From the NCBI GenBank assembly GCA_002452555.1, contig DKER01000150.1, forward strand, positions 1-17,576: a DNA stretch of 17,576 nucleotides, in the 5' to 3' direction. A program made the position numbers and the translations under genes. The notes under the pieces are model-generated. The model saw only the letters and a program-made list of their open reading frames with translations. It made no database searches and had not been told where the DNA came from. The DNA is from Fidelibacterota bacterium UBA6817 (GTDB lineage: Bacteria; Fidelibacterota; Fidelibacteria; Fidelibacterales; Fidelibacteraceae). This document shows, one piece after another, positions 1 to 6,869 of the stretch. Numbering within the stretch: position 1 is the first letter of the stretch; each line of letters opens with the position of its first letter.

Positions 1-1694
1 GATGGGATGAATTTGAAGGACATACTCCCCACCGCCCCTTTATTGATAAAGTTGAAATTGCCTGTTCAAAATGTGGCTCTGTTTCAAAAAGAATTCCTGA
101 TGTGGGAAATCCTTGGCTCGATGCAGGTATCGTTCCCTACAGCACGATGGGTTACCTTTCTAACCGGGAATACTGGAAACAATGGTTTCCTGCCGATTTT
201 GTTACAGAAAGCCTTCCGGGGCAATTCAGAAACTGGTTCTATTCACTTTTGGCCATGAGTACGGTGCTTGAAAATAAAGCACCTTTTAAAACGCTTTTGG
301 GACATGCCCTTGTTAAAGATGAACATGGAAATGATATGCATAAAAGCGCCGGAAATGCCATCTGGTTTGAGGATGCTGCCGATAAAATGGGCGTGGATGT
401 TATGCGTTGGATCTATACAGCCCATAACCCGGAGAACAATCTTAATTTCGGTTATGGCCCCGCTGACGATATCCGTAAAAAGCTTCTGACTCTCTGGAAT
501 ATGTATTCCTTTTATATCACATATGCTGACCTGGATCAATATAATCCAGCAGAGCATGTTGTAAGTATTGACGAGTTGAGTGAACTGGATCGGTGGGCCT
601 TGTCCAGAATTAATATATTTATAAAAGAAGCCCGGAATGATTACGACTCATTCCACGTTGAACGGCTTATGAGAAAATTTGAAATTCTCCTGGATGACTT
701 GTCCAATTGGTATATCCGGCGCAGCCGTCGCCGTTTCTGGAAAAGTGAAAATGATTCGGATAAGCTGTCCGCATATTATACGCTCTATACATCCCTCAAA
801 ACGATTATTCTGGTCATTGCCCCCGTTATGCCTTTTGTCACAGAAGAAATATATCAGAATCTGGTTCTTTCTGTTGATGATTCTTCACCTGAAAGTATTC
901 ATCTGAATACATTTCCGGAAGCAGATGACCGCTTTATTGACGAGAAACTTTCCCAGAAAATTGATACAATTATTAAAATTGTGGAAATGGGTCGTTCAGC
1001 CCGGAATAAAGCGAATATCAGAACCCGCCAACCGCTGTCCCGGATTTATATACGACCTTCAGGAAAGAATGAAGCCGAATATATATTGGATTTGAAAGCT
1101 CAGATCCTTGAAGAATTAAATATTAAAGAAGTCGTAATTACCGAGCGTTCCCAGGATTTTGTGCAGTACAATCTAAAACCGAATTTTAAGCTTCTTGGAC
1201 AGAAATTAGGGAAAAATATGCCATTGGTTGCCAAAGAGCTCTTGATGCTTGATGCTGAAGAAGCGATAGAAAAAGTTCGTCGCGGTGAATCACTCCACAT
1301 CGCAGGGCATGTTCTTGAACCATCAGAACTTATCATTGCCATGGAAGAACAACCTAATCTTGCAGCGGTAGAAGATAAAGGAATTTTTCTGGCCCTTGAC
1401 ACCAGTCTCACACCGGATCTGGTGGAAGAGGGAATCATTCGTGATTTGGTGCGCCATATCCAAACCATGAGAAAAGAAGCGGATTTTCGTGTTGATGACA
1501 GAATTATCATCAGCATCAAGGGATCACGGCTAATTCAGGATGCTGTTGAGCATCATAAGGATTACCTGATGACGGAAACACTTGCAGATGAATTGATAGA
1601 AACCTTAGATTTACCTGAGGCCGAAAAATCATTAAATTTGGAAAAATCCAACGTAAGCATTACGATCAAAAGAATTATTAGAGAAGGAATCTGA
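1..1694 (+). CDS. ileS: Isoleucyl-tRNA synthetase, 3' part (5' end outside window)
   Basis: Charges tRNA-Ile with isoleucine in the cytoplasm. The first complete codon is at 3, giving 563 visible residues; the HIGH-type motif and editing domain lie upstream of the window. Visible in order: a CxxC zinc-ribbon piece (C21, C24) followed by RIPDVGNPWLDAG; the end of the Rossmann core; a KMSKS-equivalent loop DMHKSAGN (residues 111-118), which keeps the essential second Lys but has Asp and His at the first and third positions; then the helical anticodon-binding domain with LDRWALSRI and NWYIRRSRRRFW; and a C-terminal region of about 230 residues that resembles the DUF5915 extension of this IleRS class rather than the C-terminal zinc domain of E. 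coli IleRS. The stop is one base before the start of the DksA-type gene. The identification is firm; the subclass assignment is from memory of the family. Confidence 0.97.
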   Translation, partial: WDEFEGHTPHRPFIDKVEIACSKCGSVSKRIPDVGNPWLDAGIVPYSTMGYLSNREYWKQWFPADFVTESLPGQFRNWFYSLLAMSTVLENKAPFKTLLGHALVKDEHGNDMHKSAGNAIWFEDAADKMGVDVMRWIYTAHNPENNLNFGYGPADDIRKKLLTLWNMYSFYITYADLDQYNPAEHVVSIDELSELDRWALSRINIFIKEARNDYDSFHVERLMRKFEILLDDLSNWYIRRSRRRFWKSENDSDKLSAYYTLYTSLKTIILVIAPVMPFVTEEIYQNLVLSVDDSSPESIHLNTFPEADDRFIDEKLSQKIDTIIKIVEMGRSARNKANIRTRQPLSRIYIRPSGKNEAEYILDLKAQILEELNIKEVVITERSQDFVQYNLKPNFKLLGQKLGKNMPLVAKELLMLDAEEAIEKVRRGESLHIAGHVLEPSELIIAMEEQPNLAAVEDKGIFLALDTSLTPDLVEEGIIRDLVRHIQTMRKEADFRVDDRIIISIKGSRLIQDAVEHHKDYLMTETLADELIETLDLPEAEKSLNLEKSNVSITIKRIIREGI

Positions 1695-1695
1695 C

Positions 1696-2088
1696 ATGGC
1701 CGAAAATAAAAAAAAGGGACTCACAGCAAAAGAACGTAAACATTTCAGAGAGCTGATCCTGAAAAAGAGAGAAGAAACTATGGAGCAGCTTGATGAAAAA
1801 CGACTTTCTTTTCTTGACAATTCTCCCGGAGGAAATGCTCAGATCGATTCCAATTATGCATATCACATGGCTGACGTCGGTACGGATGCTCAGGAACGTG
1901 AGAAAGCCTTTATGCATTATTCACGTGAATATAAATACCTGAATCATCTTAACGAGGCATTAAACCGGGTGGATAATGACCCTGAATATGGCTTTTGTAT
2001 AGAATGCGGCGCCAGAATTCCCAATGAGCGCCTAGAAGAAGTCCCCCATACACGTCACTGTGTGGATTGTAAATCAAAAATTAAATAA
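1696..2088 (+). CDS. TraR/DksA-type C4 zinc-finger transcription regulator
   Basis: Small 130-residue protein of the DksA/TraR family, which binds in the secondary channel of RNA polymerase and tunes initiation, often with ppGpp. The N-terminal half is charged and helical, consistent with the coiled coil. The tip region reads MADVGTDAQERE, the ADxGTDxxERE pattern seen in Bacteroidetes and Firmicutes members, with two acidic residues at the tip as in DksA. The C-terminal zinc finger is C-x2-C-x17-C-x2-C (FCIECG ... HCVDC), all four Cys present. The start ATG is preceded by GAGAAGGA at 1681-1688, inside the ileS end, with good spacing; ileS and this gene are one base apart. Placement between ileS and lspA is common in FCB-type genomes. 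Whether it is a true DksA orthologue acting with ppGpp cannot be told from sequence alone. Confidence 0.93.
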   Translation: MAENKKKGLTAKERKHFRELILKKREETMEQLDEKRLSFLDNSPGGNAQIDSNYAYHMADVGTDAQEREKAFMHYSREYKYLNHLNEALNRVDNDPEYGFCIECGARIPNERLEEVPHTRHCVDCKSKIK

Positions 2089-2121
2089 TTCACAAGACCG
2101 GATTTCCGGATTATCTGTACT

Positions 2122-2622
2122 ATGAATAAAAGAATTCCCGATAAAAGATGGATTGTGTTTGTCTCAATAATCCTGGTAATTCTCATTGCCGATCAGTGGA
2201 CCAAACTGTTAATCCGTGATCATTTTACCGTACCCGTGCGTAATCCGATCCATGTTATTGGTGAAAATCTGATCATAACCCGGGTGGAAAACCGCGGCGT
2301 TGCGTTTGGTATACATTTTCCCGGGATTCATATTATTTCATATGTGGGGTTTTTGCTTGTTATCGCTTACCTTCTTGTTCAATACCGGAAAGAAAAAGCC
2401 TTCTGGGTGAATGACCTGGCTTTCAGTCTGATTATCGGCGGTGCTCTTGGAAATTTTATAGACAGGTTGTTTCGGGGAACGGTAACCGATATGATTCAAA
2501 TGGGTGTGGCCGGATACTATTGGCCCGTATATAATATTGCTGATTCCGCAATATCTGTGGGTGTTGTGCTCTTTTTTATCGGTACTATTATTCTGGATCG
2601 TCAAAAAAAACATGTTGACTGA
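2122..2622 (+). CDS. lspA: Lipoprotein signal peptidase (signal peptidase II)
   Basis: Inner-membrane aspartyl protease that cleaves the signal peptide of diacylglyceryl-modified prolipoproteins just before the lipobox Cys. At 166 residues it has the normal length. Four hydrophobic segments are visible (about residues 10-30, 68-86, 97-113 and 139-158). Family signatures are all present: ADQWTK after the first helix, NRGVAFG (57-63), GNFIDR (110-115), and the two catalytic aspartates D123 in GTVTDMI and D141 in YNIADSAIS. No good Shine-Dalgarno sequence precedes the ATG; the 33-base gap after the DksA-type gene holds a CCGGATTT/CCGGATTA near-repeat. It overlaps rluD by 11 bases. A probable client is encoded in this window, the large lipoprotein beginning at 8041. 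Confidence 0.97.
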   Translation: MNKRIPDKRWIVFVSIILVILIADQWTKLLIRDHFTVPVRNPIHVIGENLIITRVENRGVAFGIHFPGIHIISYVGFLLVIAYLLVQYRKEKAFWVNDLAFSLIIGGALGNFIDRLFRGTVTDMIQMGVAGYYWPVYNIADSAISVGVVLFFIGTIILDRQKKHVD

Positions 2623-3622
2623 TGAGCTGTATGAAGAGACGCTGGATACTCAAACGTATCAGATAGTTGTCTCTCACAATCAAAAAGCTGTCCGCCTGGA
2701 TCGCTTCATTGCAGAATCAATTCCCAGAATTTCACGGACAAGAATACAAATGCTTATTGACAGAGAATGCATTCTCAGAAACGGCACGATTGTGTCAAAA
2801 GCTTCAATAAAAATCGTACCCGGTGATATTCTAACCATTTCTGTTCCACAGCGCCGTCCCCTGCTCATAGAGCCGGAGAACATTTCTCTGAATATTGTCT
2901 ATGAGGATGATGACCTGATCGTGATCAATAAACCGCCGGACATGGTTGTTCATCCTGCAGCAGGAAACAGGACCGGAACACTTGTCAATGGACTTGCACA
3001 CTATTGCACAACCCTGTCAACCGTTGGGGGTTATTATCGCCCCGGTATTATTCACCGGCTTGATAAGGATACATCCGGGACAATCATCGCTGCCAAAAAT
3101 GATTATGCACACAATATCATGGCCCGGAAATTCGAATACCGGCAAATCCGCAAATACTACCTAACGATTGTCTGGGGAGGCTTTGAAAAAAAATCGGGAG
3201 TGATTGCTGATCCTATTGGCCGTCATCCGTCAGACAGAAAGAAGTTTGCCGTAACTCCCGACGGAAAAGATGCAGAAACACACTATGAAGTTTTGGCAGA
3301 CCTGGATTTTCTCTCCCTTGTGAAACTGCGAATTATTACTGGACGAACACATCAGATACGCGTTCATATGAGTGCTATGGATCATCCTGTTTTAGGTGAC
3401 AGCACATATGGGGGCAGAACAAAGAAACTTAAGACCCTAAAACCGCGACAACGGGAACTGGCCGTAAAAGTTTTGGATACTATTCACAGGCAGGCACTGC
3501 ACAGTTACGAAATGTTTTTTAATCATCCCGTCTCCAATGAACCGGTTCATGTCAGATCACCGCTGCCGGAAGATATGGCAGAGATTCTCCGTTTGTTCAA
3601 TATTAATCCGGACAACTTTTGA
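2612..3622 (+). CDS. rluD: RluD-type 23S rRNA pseudouridine synthase (RluA family)
   Basis: Isomerises uridine to pseudouridine in structured RNA, by homology at 23S rRNA helix 69. With the ATG at 2612 the product is 336 residues. The N-terminal S4 RNA-binding domain spans about residues 26-80 (VRLDRFIAESIPRISRTRIQ), followed by the catalytic domain from about 92 with INKPPDMVVHPAAGN and the motif IIHRLDKDTSG; the catalytic Asp is D151. A later GRTHQIRVHM motif completes the RluA-family pattern. I chose 2612 because it begins just before the S4 domain; the frame is open further upstream, but that part would lie inside lspA and is not family-like. The start overlaps the lspA stop by 11 bases, implying coupled translation. 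The RluD rather than RluC assignment rests on overall architecture and is less certain than the family. Confidence 0.93.
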   Translation: MLTDELYEETLDTQTYQIVVSHNQKAVRLDRFIAESIPRISRTRIQMLIDRECILRNGTIVSKASIKIVPGDILTISVPQRRPLLIEPENISLNIVYEDDDLIVINKPPDMVVHPAAGNRTGTLVNGLAHYCTTLSTVGGYYRPGIIHRLDKDTSGTIIAAKNDYAHNIMARKFEYRQIRKYYLTIVWGGFEKKSGVIADPIGRHPSDRKKFAVTPDGKDAETHYEVLADLDFLSLVKLRIITGRTHQIRVHMSAMDHPVLGDSTYGGRTKKLKTLKPRQRELAVKVLDTIHRQALHSYEMFFNHPVSNEPVHVRSPLPEDMAEILRLFNINPDNF

Positions 3623-4575
3623 TGACTTTTGATGAATGCCTGAACAGTTTTCTTACATACCTGCATGAAGTTCGGGGATATTCTGAAAACACCCTTGAAG
3701 CCTATTGCCGTGATCTTCTGCAGTTCAGGGATTATTGCAGGAATTATTTCGGGAAAAATGAGGTTCTTGTAAAACAGATTGACAAACTGACCGTACGGCA
3801 TTTTTTGGGGAAATTATCTGAAGAGGGACAATCGGCCAAAACACTGGCGCGTAAACTGGCGGCACTGAAATCAATTTTTAAATATGCCATGAGAAATAAA
3901 ATTATTGAAAAAAATCCGGCTTATTCCATTCGTTCTCCGAAAATCCCTTCCAGATTGCCGGTTTTTCTAAGTCAGGAACAGATGCAATCACTCTTTCGTT
4001 CAATACGGGCAGACAGCTTTATTGCCAGCCGCGATAAAGCACTTATTGATCTTATATACAGCACGGGCATGAGGTTGAATGAATTGGTAGATTTAAATGT
4101 CATGGATTTAAACGAACACGGAAATACAGTATCAGTCGTGGGCAAGGGAAACAAGCAAAGAGTTCTGCCGGTTGGAGCAGAAACGATAAAAAGTATTTCA
4201 AATTATCTCTCCTATCGCCGGGAACAATTTGGACCTGTCCAAACATCATCCCCGCTTTTTATATCCCAACGGAATAAACGCATCAGTCCCCGCGACGTCC
4301 AATACCGGATAGAAAAGATAATTATGTCCTTTTCGGATGGAGCAAAGAAAAACAGTCCCCATGTGCTGCGGCATACCTTTGCCACCCATCTTCTGGAAAA
4401 CGGGGCAGATCTTCAGGCTGTCCGATCCCTCCTTGGGCATTCAAGTCTTTCAACAACACAGATTTATACGCATGTTGATACGGGACGGCTAAAAGATGTT
4501 TACCGCCAGGCTCACCCGAGAGCAATACAAAAAGATAAAAACAAAAAAACGAACGGAGGCCGCGATGAGAGTTGA
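3622..4575 (+). CDS. XerC/XerD-type tyrosine recombinase
   Basis: Site-specific recombinase of the Xer type, which resolves chromosome dimers at dif near the terminus. At 317 residues it has normal Xer length. The N-terminal SAM-like DNA-binding domain (about 1-95) contains RGYSENTLEAYCRDL. The catalytic domain carries the complete set of active-site residues: R151 (STGMRLNEL), K175 (VVGKGNKQR), H247 and R250 (HVLRHTFATH), H273 (LLGHSS) and the nucleophile Y282 (QIYTHV). I use the ATG at 3622, which shares one base with the rluD stop (TGATG), rather than the TTG one codon earlier. It is embedded in a housekeeping operon with no flanking repeats, so a chromosomal Xer protein is far more likely than a phage or integron integrase. 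XerC and XerD cannot be told apart with confidence here. Confidence 0.94.
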   Translation: MTFDECLNSFLTYLHEVRGYSENTLEAYCRDLLQFRDYCRNYFGKNEVLVKQIDKLTVRHFLGKLSEEGQSAKTLARKLAALKSIFKYAMRNKIIEKNPAYSIRSPKIPSRLPVFLSQEQMQSLFRSIRADSFIASRDKALIDLIYSTGMRLNELVDLNVMDLNEHGNTVSVVGKGNKQRVLPVGAETIKSISNYLSYRREQFGPVQTSSPLFISQRNKRISPRDVQYRIEKIIMSFSDGAKKNSPHVLRHTFATHLLENGADLQAVRSLLGHSSLSTTQIYTHVDTGRLKDVYRQAHPRAIQKDKNKKTNGGRDES

Positions 4576-4846
4576 CATCACAGCAAGACATCTGGACATA
4601 TCAGATAATATCAAAAAATATGTTCAGGATGAACTCAACCGACTGACAAAGGTTTTTGACCGTATTGTAGATGTGCATGTGATCTTTGAGGATGCAAAAA
4701 GCGGTAATGTAAAAACGGAATTGATTGTAAATGTCCCGGGTAAAACCCTGACAGTTGAAGATAAAAGCCGTGAGATAACAAAAACCATTGATCAGGCTGT
4801 TTCAAAAATGGTAAGGCAATTGAAAAAATATAAAGATAAATTTTAG
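4565..4846 (+). CDS. hpf: Ribosome hibernation promoting factor, short form (HPF/YfiA family)
   Basis: Binds the 30S subunit in the mRNA/tRNA channel and inactivates ribosomes under stress or stationary phase. The product is 93 residues, a single HPF domain: MRVDITARHLDISDNIKKYV at the start, then VHVIFEDAKSGNVKTELIV and a basic C-terminus with LKKYKDK. It lacks the C-terminal dimerisation domain of long HPF, so it is the short type. The start at 4565 is fixed by a strong GGAGG at 4555-4559, five bases upstream, and by homology; it overlaps the xer gene end by 11 bases. It lies two bases before hprK. In proteobacteria short HPF sits in the rpoN-hpf-ptsN-hprK neighbourhood; here only hpf and hprK remain side by side. 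Confidence 0.94.
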   Translation: MRVDITARHLDISDNIKKYVQDELNRLTKVFDRIVDVHVIFEDAKSGNVKTELIVNVPGKTLTVEDKSREITKTIDQAVSKMVRQLKKYKDKF

Positions 4847-4848
4847 GA

Positions 4849-5829
4849 ATGGAACTCGAACTTACAATACAACGGTTCCTGAATGATATGGGAGCCAAAT
4901 TGAAAATTGTCCAGCTTAACGGACGCGTTGGACGGAAAAATGTCATTCGGTCATCCAAAGTGAACATTCCCGGTCTGGAACTGGCCGGATATTGGGATTT
5001 TTTCTCTCCAAAATCGATTCAGCTCCTCACAAACAAGGAAGTAAAATTTATTTCCAATATTTCTGCAGCAGCAATGAAATCAATTTTTGAGAGGATGTTT
5101 TCCTATGAAATTCCGGGAGTGATAATCCTCAAGGATCTGGATATTCCCCCTCTGGTCCTCGATCTTGCCACTGAAATGAAAGTCCCTATTCTTCAGACTA
5201 AAGTTGAAAACACGGATTTTTTAAAAGAGATCAATTCCTTTCTCTATAAAGAATTTGCTCCCCGCATCAATATTCATGGAACACTTCTGGATATTTACGG
5301 CGTGGGTGTTTTGCTTACCGGCCGGAGTGGGATTGGAAAAAGCGAGATTGCTCTTGATTTGATTGAAAGAGGCCACCGGCTCGTTGCAGATGATGTGGTC
5401 AATATTGAAAAAGCCAGCGAAACAATCCTCATGGGTTATGGCGAGAAAATTCTTCAGGATACACTTGAAATCCGTGGCCTGGGTATTGTAAATGTCCGTA
5501 AAGCATTCGGTATTCGTGCAGTCCGTCCAAGGAAAAGACTTGAAGTCCAAATCGAACTTGTTGAATGGGATAAAAACGCCGAGTATGAGCGCTTTGGACT
5601 TGAGGAACAAAAAAATACCATTCTGGATGTGGATATTCCCTTTATTACGTTGCCGATTTATCCCGGGAAAAATATTACGGTAATTGCCGAAGTGATATCC
5701 CTGAATTATATGCTCAAACTTCATGGGGAAGATCCGGCCAAGGAATTGCAGGAAGAACTGATGGCCAAACTGAATCTTCAGTCATCAACCATGATGAATG
5801 ATAAACGATTTAAAGGCGACTTTGAATAA
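4849..5829 (+). CDS. hprK: HPr kinase/phosphorylase
   Basis: Bifunctional enzyme that phosphorylates and dephosphorylates a Ser of the PTS carrier HPr, linking carbon status to regulation. At 326 residues it has full family length. The N-terminal DRTGG-like domain spans about 1-130. The catalytic domain has the conserved NIHGTLLDIYGVGVLLTG lead-in (H143), Walker A GRSGIGKS (158-165), HRLVADD with the catalytic Asp (D181/D182), and the HprK signature LEIRGLGIVNVRKAFG (206-221). All key residues are present, so it should be active. It follows hpf by two bases and has no clear Shine-Dalgarno of its own, suggesting coupling. No HPr, EI or EII gene lies in this window, so its partner must be elsewhere or the enzyme may act on a different target. 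Confidence 0.95.
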   Translation: MELELTIQRFLNDMGAKLKIVQLNGRVGRKNVIRSSKVNIPGLELAGYWDFFSPKSIQLLTNKEVKFISNISAAAMKSIFERMFSYEIPGVIILKDLDIPPLVLDLATEMKVPILQTKVENTDFLKEINSFLYKEFAPRINIHGTLLDIYGVGVLLTGRSGIGKSEIALDLIERGHRLVADDVVNIEKASETILMGYGEKILQDTLEIRGLGIVNVRKAFGIRAVRPRKRLEVQIELVEWDKNAEYERFGLEEQKNTILDVDIPFITLPIYPGKNITVIAEVISLNYMLKLHGEDPAKELQEELMAKLNLQSSTMMNDKRFKGDFE

Positions 5830-5847
5830 ATAAAAAAGGTGTTTGTT

Positions 5848-6819
5848 ATGAAAGCTATTATTCCGGCTGCCGGTATTGGCACCCGACTCCGGCCGCATAC
5901 CCTGACACGTCCAAAAGTTATGCTGACTGTTGCAGGAAAGCCGATTATCGGACATATTGCCGATACACTCATGGAAGCAGGTATCCATCAATTGTCTGTT
6001 ATTGTTGGGTATAAAAAAGAAAGGGTTATGGATTATTTCTCAAAAATTTCAGGATTGGATTGTGAATTTCCAGAACAAAAGGAGATGAAGGGGCTCGGAC
6101 ATGCGGTTCTTTATGGACTTGAAGCGGTTGATGAACCGGTTCTGATAATTTTAGGCGATACGATTATTAATACAGATTATAAAGCATTCATTTCCCGGGA
6201 TACGCATACTCTCGGCGTCGTGCAGGTGGATGATCCCCGCCGCTTTGGCATCGTTGAAACAGATAAAAATGGCCGAATCCTGTCTATGGTTGAAAAACCG
6301 GAAAATCCTCCGGGAAATCTGGCAATCGCCGGACTCTACCTGATCCGGAATCAGGGATTATTGAAAGAATCTATAGAAAAACTGATACGGGATAACATTA
6401 AAACACGGCAGGAATATCAACTGACGGATGCTCTGAAAATTATGATGGAGCAGAACGAAATCTTTACGGCATCTGAAATTGACAGTTGGCTGGATTGCGG
6501 CAAGATGGAAACGTTACTGGAAACTAACCGGCAAATCCTTGAAAAAAAAGGGAACTGTGCCGGCAATACAATTAACAGTGTTATCATTCCCCCGGTTTTT
6601 ATTGCCCCGGACGCTGAAATTAATGAGAGTGTGATCGGTCCGTATGTTTCAGTCAGCAGTAAAGCTGTGATTCACAAGTCTGTTATACGGGATTCGATCA
6701 TTTATGAAGAAGCTGTTGTTCGGGAATCGCTTCTGTCCGGTGCCGTAATCGGCCAAAATGCTTCAATAAAGGGAGAGTTGAAAGCATTAAATCTGGGAGA
6801 TTATTCTGAAACTTTTTAA
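5848..6819 (+). CDS. Sugar-1-phosphate nucleotidylyltransferase (RmlA/GlmU-N-like) with short left-handed beta-helix tail
   Basis: Condenses a sugar-1-phosphate with an NTP to give an NDP-sugar and pyrophosphate, supplying glycans or envelope polysaccharide. The 323-residue product starts with the pyrophosphorylase signature AAGIGTRLRPHTLTRPK (7-23), has the metal-binding D104 in ILGDT and D216 in SWLDCGKMETLLETN, and ends in about 80 residues of isoleucine/valine-rich hexapeptide-like repeats (IIPPVFIAPDAEI, VIGPYVSV, AVIHKSVI, AVIGQNASI) forming a short left-handed beta-helix. This architecture matches glucose-1-phosphate thymidylyl- or uridylyltransferase-like proteins. Neither base nor sugar specificity can be read from it. 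The ATG at 5848 follows AAAAGG at 5834-5839 with 8-base spacing; a GTG at 5839 is in frame but overlaps that Shine-Dalgarno. The gap to hprK is 18 bases. Confidence 0.92.
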   Translation: MKAIIPAAGIGTRLRPHTLTRPKVMLTVAGKPIIGHIADTLMEAGIHQLSVIVGYKKERVMDYFSKISGLDCEFPEQKEMKGLGHAVLYGLEAVDEPVLIILGDTIINTDYKAFISRDTHTLGVVQVDDPRRFGIVETDKNGRILSMVEKPENPPGNLAIAGLYLIRNQGLLKESIEKLIRDNIKTRQEYQLTDALKIMMEQNEIFTASEIDSWLDCGKMETLLETNRQILEKKGNCAGNTINSVIIPPVFIAPDAEINESVIGPYVSVSSKAVIHKSVIRDSIIYEEAVVRESLLSGAVIGQNASIKGELKALNLGDYSETF

Positions 6820-6834
6820 ATAAGCATTAAAATG

Positions 6835-6855
6835 TTTAAATTATAATGATTTAAA
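6835..6855. promoter_or_regulatory. AT-only inverted repeat with TATAAT in its centre, upstream of metK
   Basis: TTTAAAT (6835-6841) and ATTTAAA (6849-6855) form a perfect 7-base inverted repeat around TATAATG. The centre, 6842-6847, is an exact -10 consensus TATAAT. No good -35 hexamer stands 16-18 bases upstream, so promoter activity is only possible. It is not a terminator: there are no G/C pairs and no T run. It lies 15 bases before the metK TTG start, so a transcript starting just downstream of the -10 would begin very close to the Shine-Dalgarno. Confidence 0.3.
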
Positions 6856-6856
6856 C

Positions 6857-6863
6857 GAAGGAG
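6857..6863 (+). promoter_or_regulatory. Shine-Dalgarno that decides the metK start
   Basis: GAAGGAG at 6857-6863 is the strongest ribosome-binding site in this region. It abuts the ATG at 6864 with no spacing but stands 6 bases from the in-frame TTG at 6870. That is the normal distance, so TTG is the favoured start for metK. Confidence 0.7.
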
Positions 6864-6869
6864 ATGATT

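Noticed and set aside
2098..2112. CCGGA-TT-TCCGG repeat between the DksA-type gene and lspA as a terminator
   Set aside because: The loop would be only two bases, the stem is five pairs, no T run follows, and the operon clearly continues.
3622..4575. Tyrosine recombinase as a sign of an integrated element
   Set aside because: It has chromosomal Xer architecture and is overlapped on both sides by housekeeping genes; no attachment-site repeats or phage genes are nearby.
5221..5724. Minus-strand open frame of 167 codons
   Set aside because: It lies entirely antisense to hprK, has no recognisable motif or Shine-Dalgarno, and hprK is certain.
5839..5847. GTG start for the nucleotidylyltransferase, giving three extra residues
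   Set aside because: The codon overlaps the likely Shine-Dalgarno AAAAGG, while the ATG at 5848 has good spacing and begins at the family-typical MKAIIPAAG.
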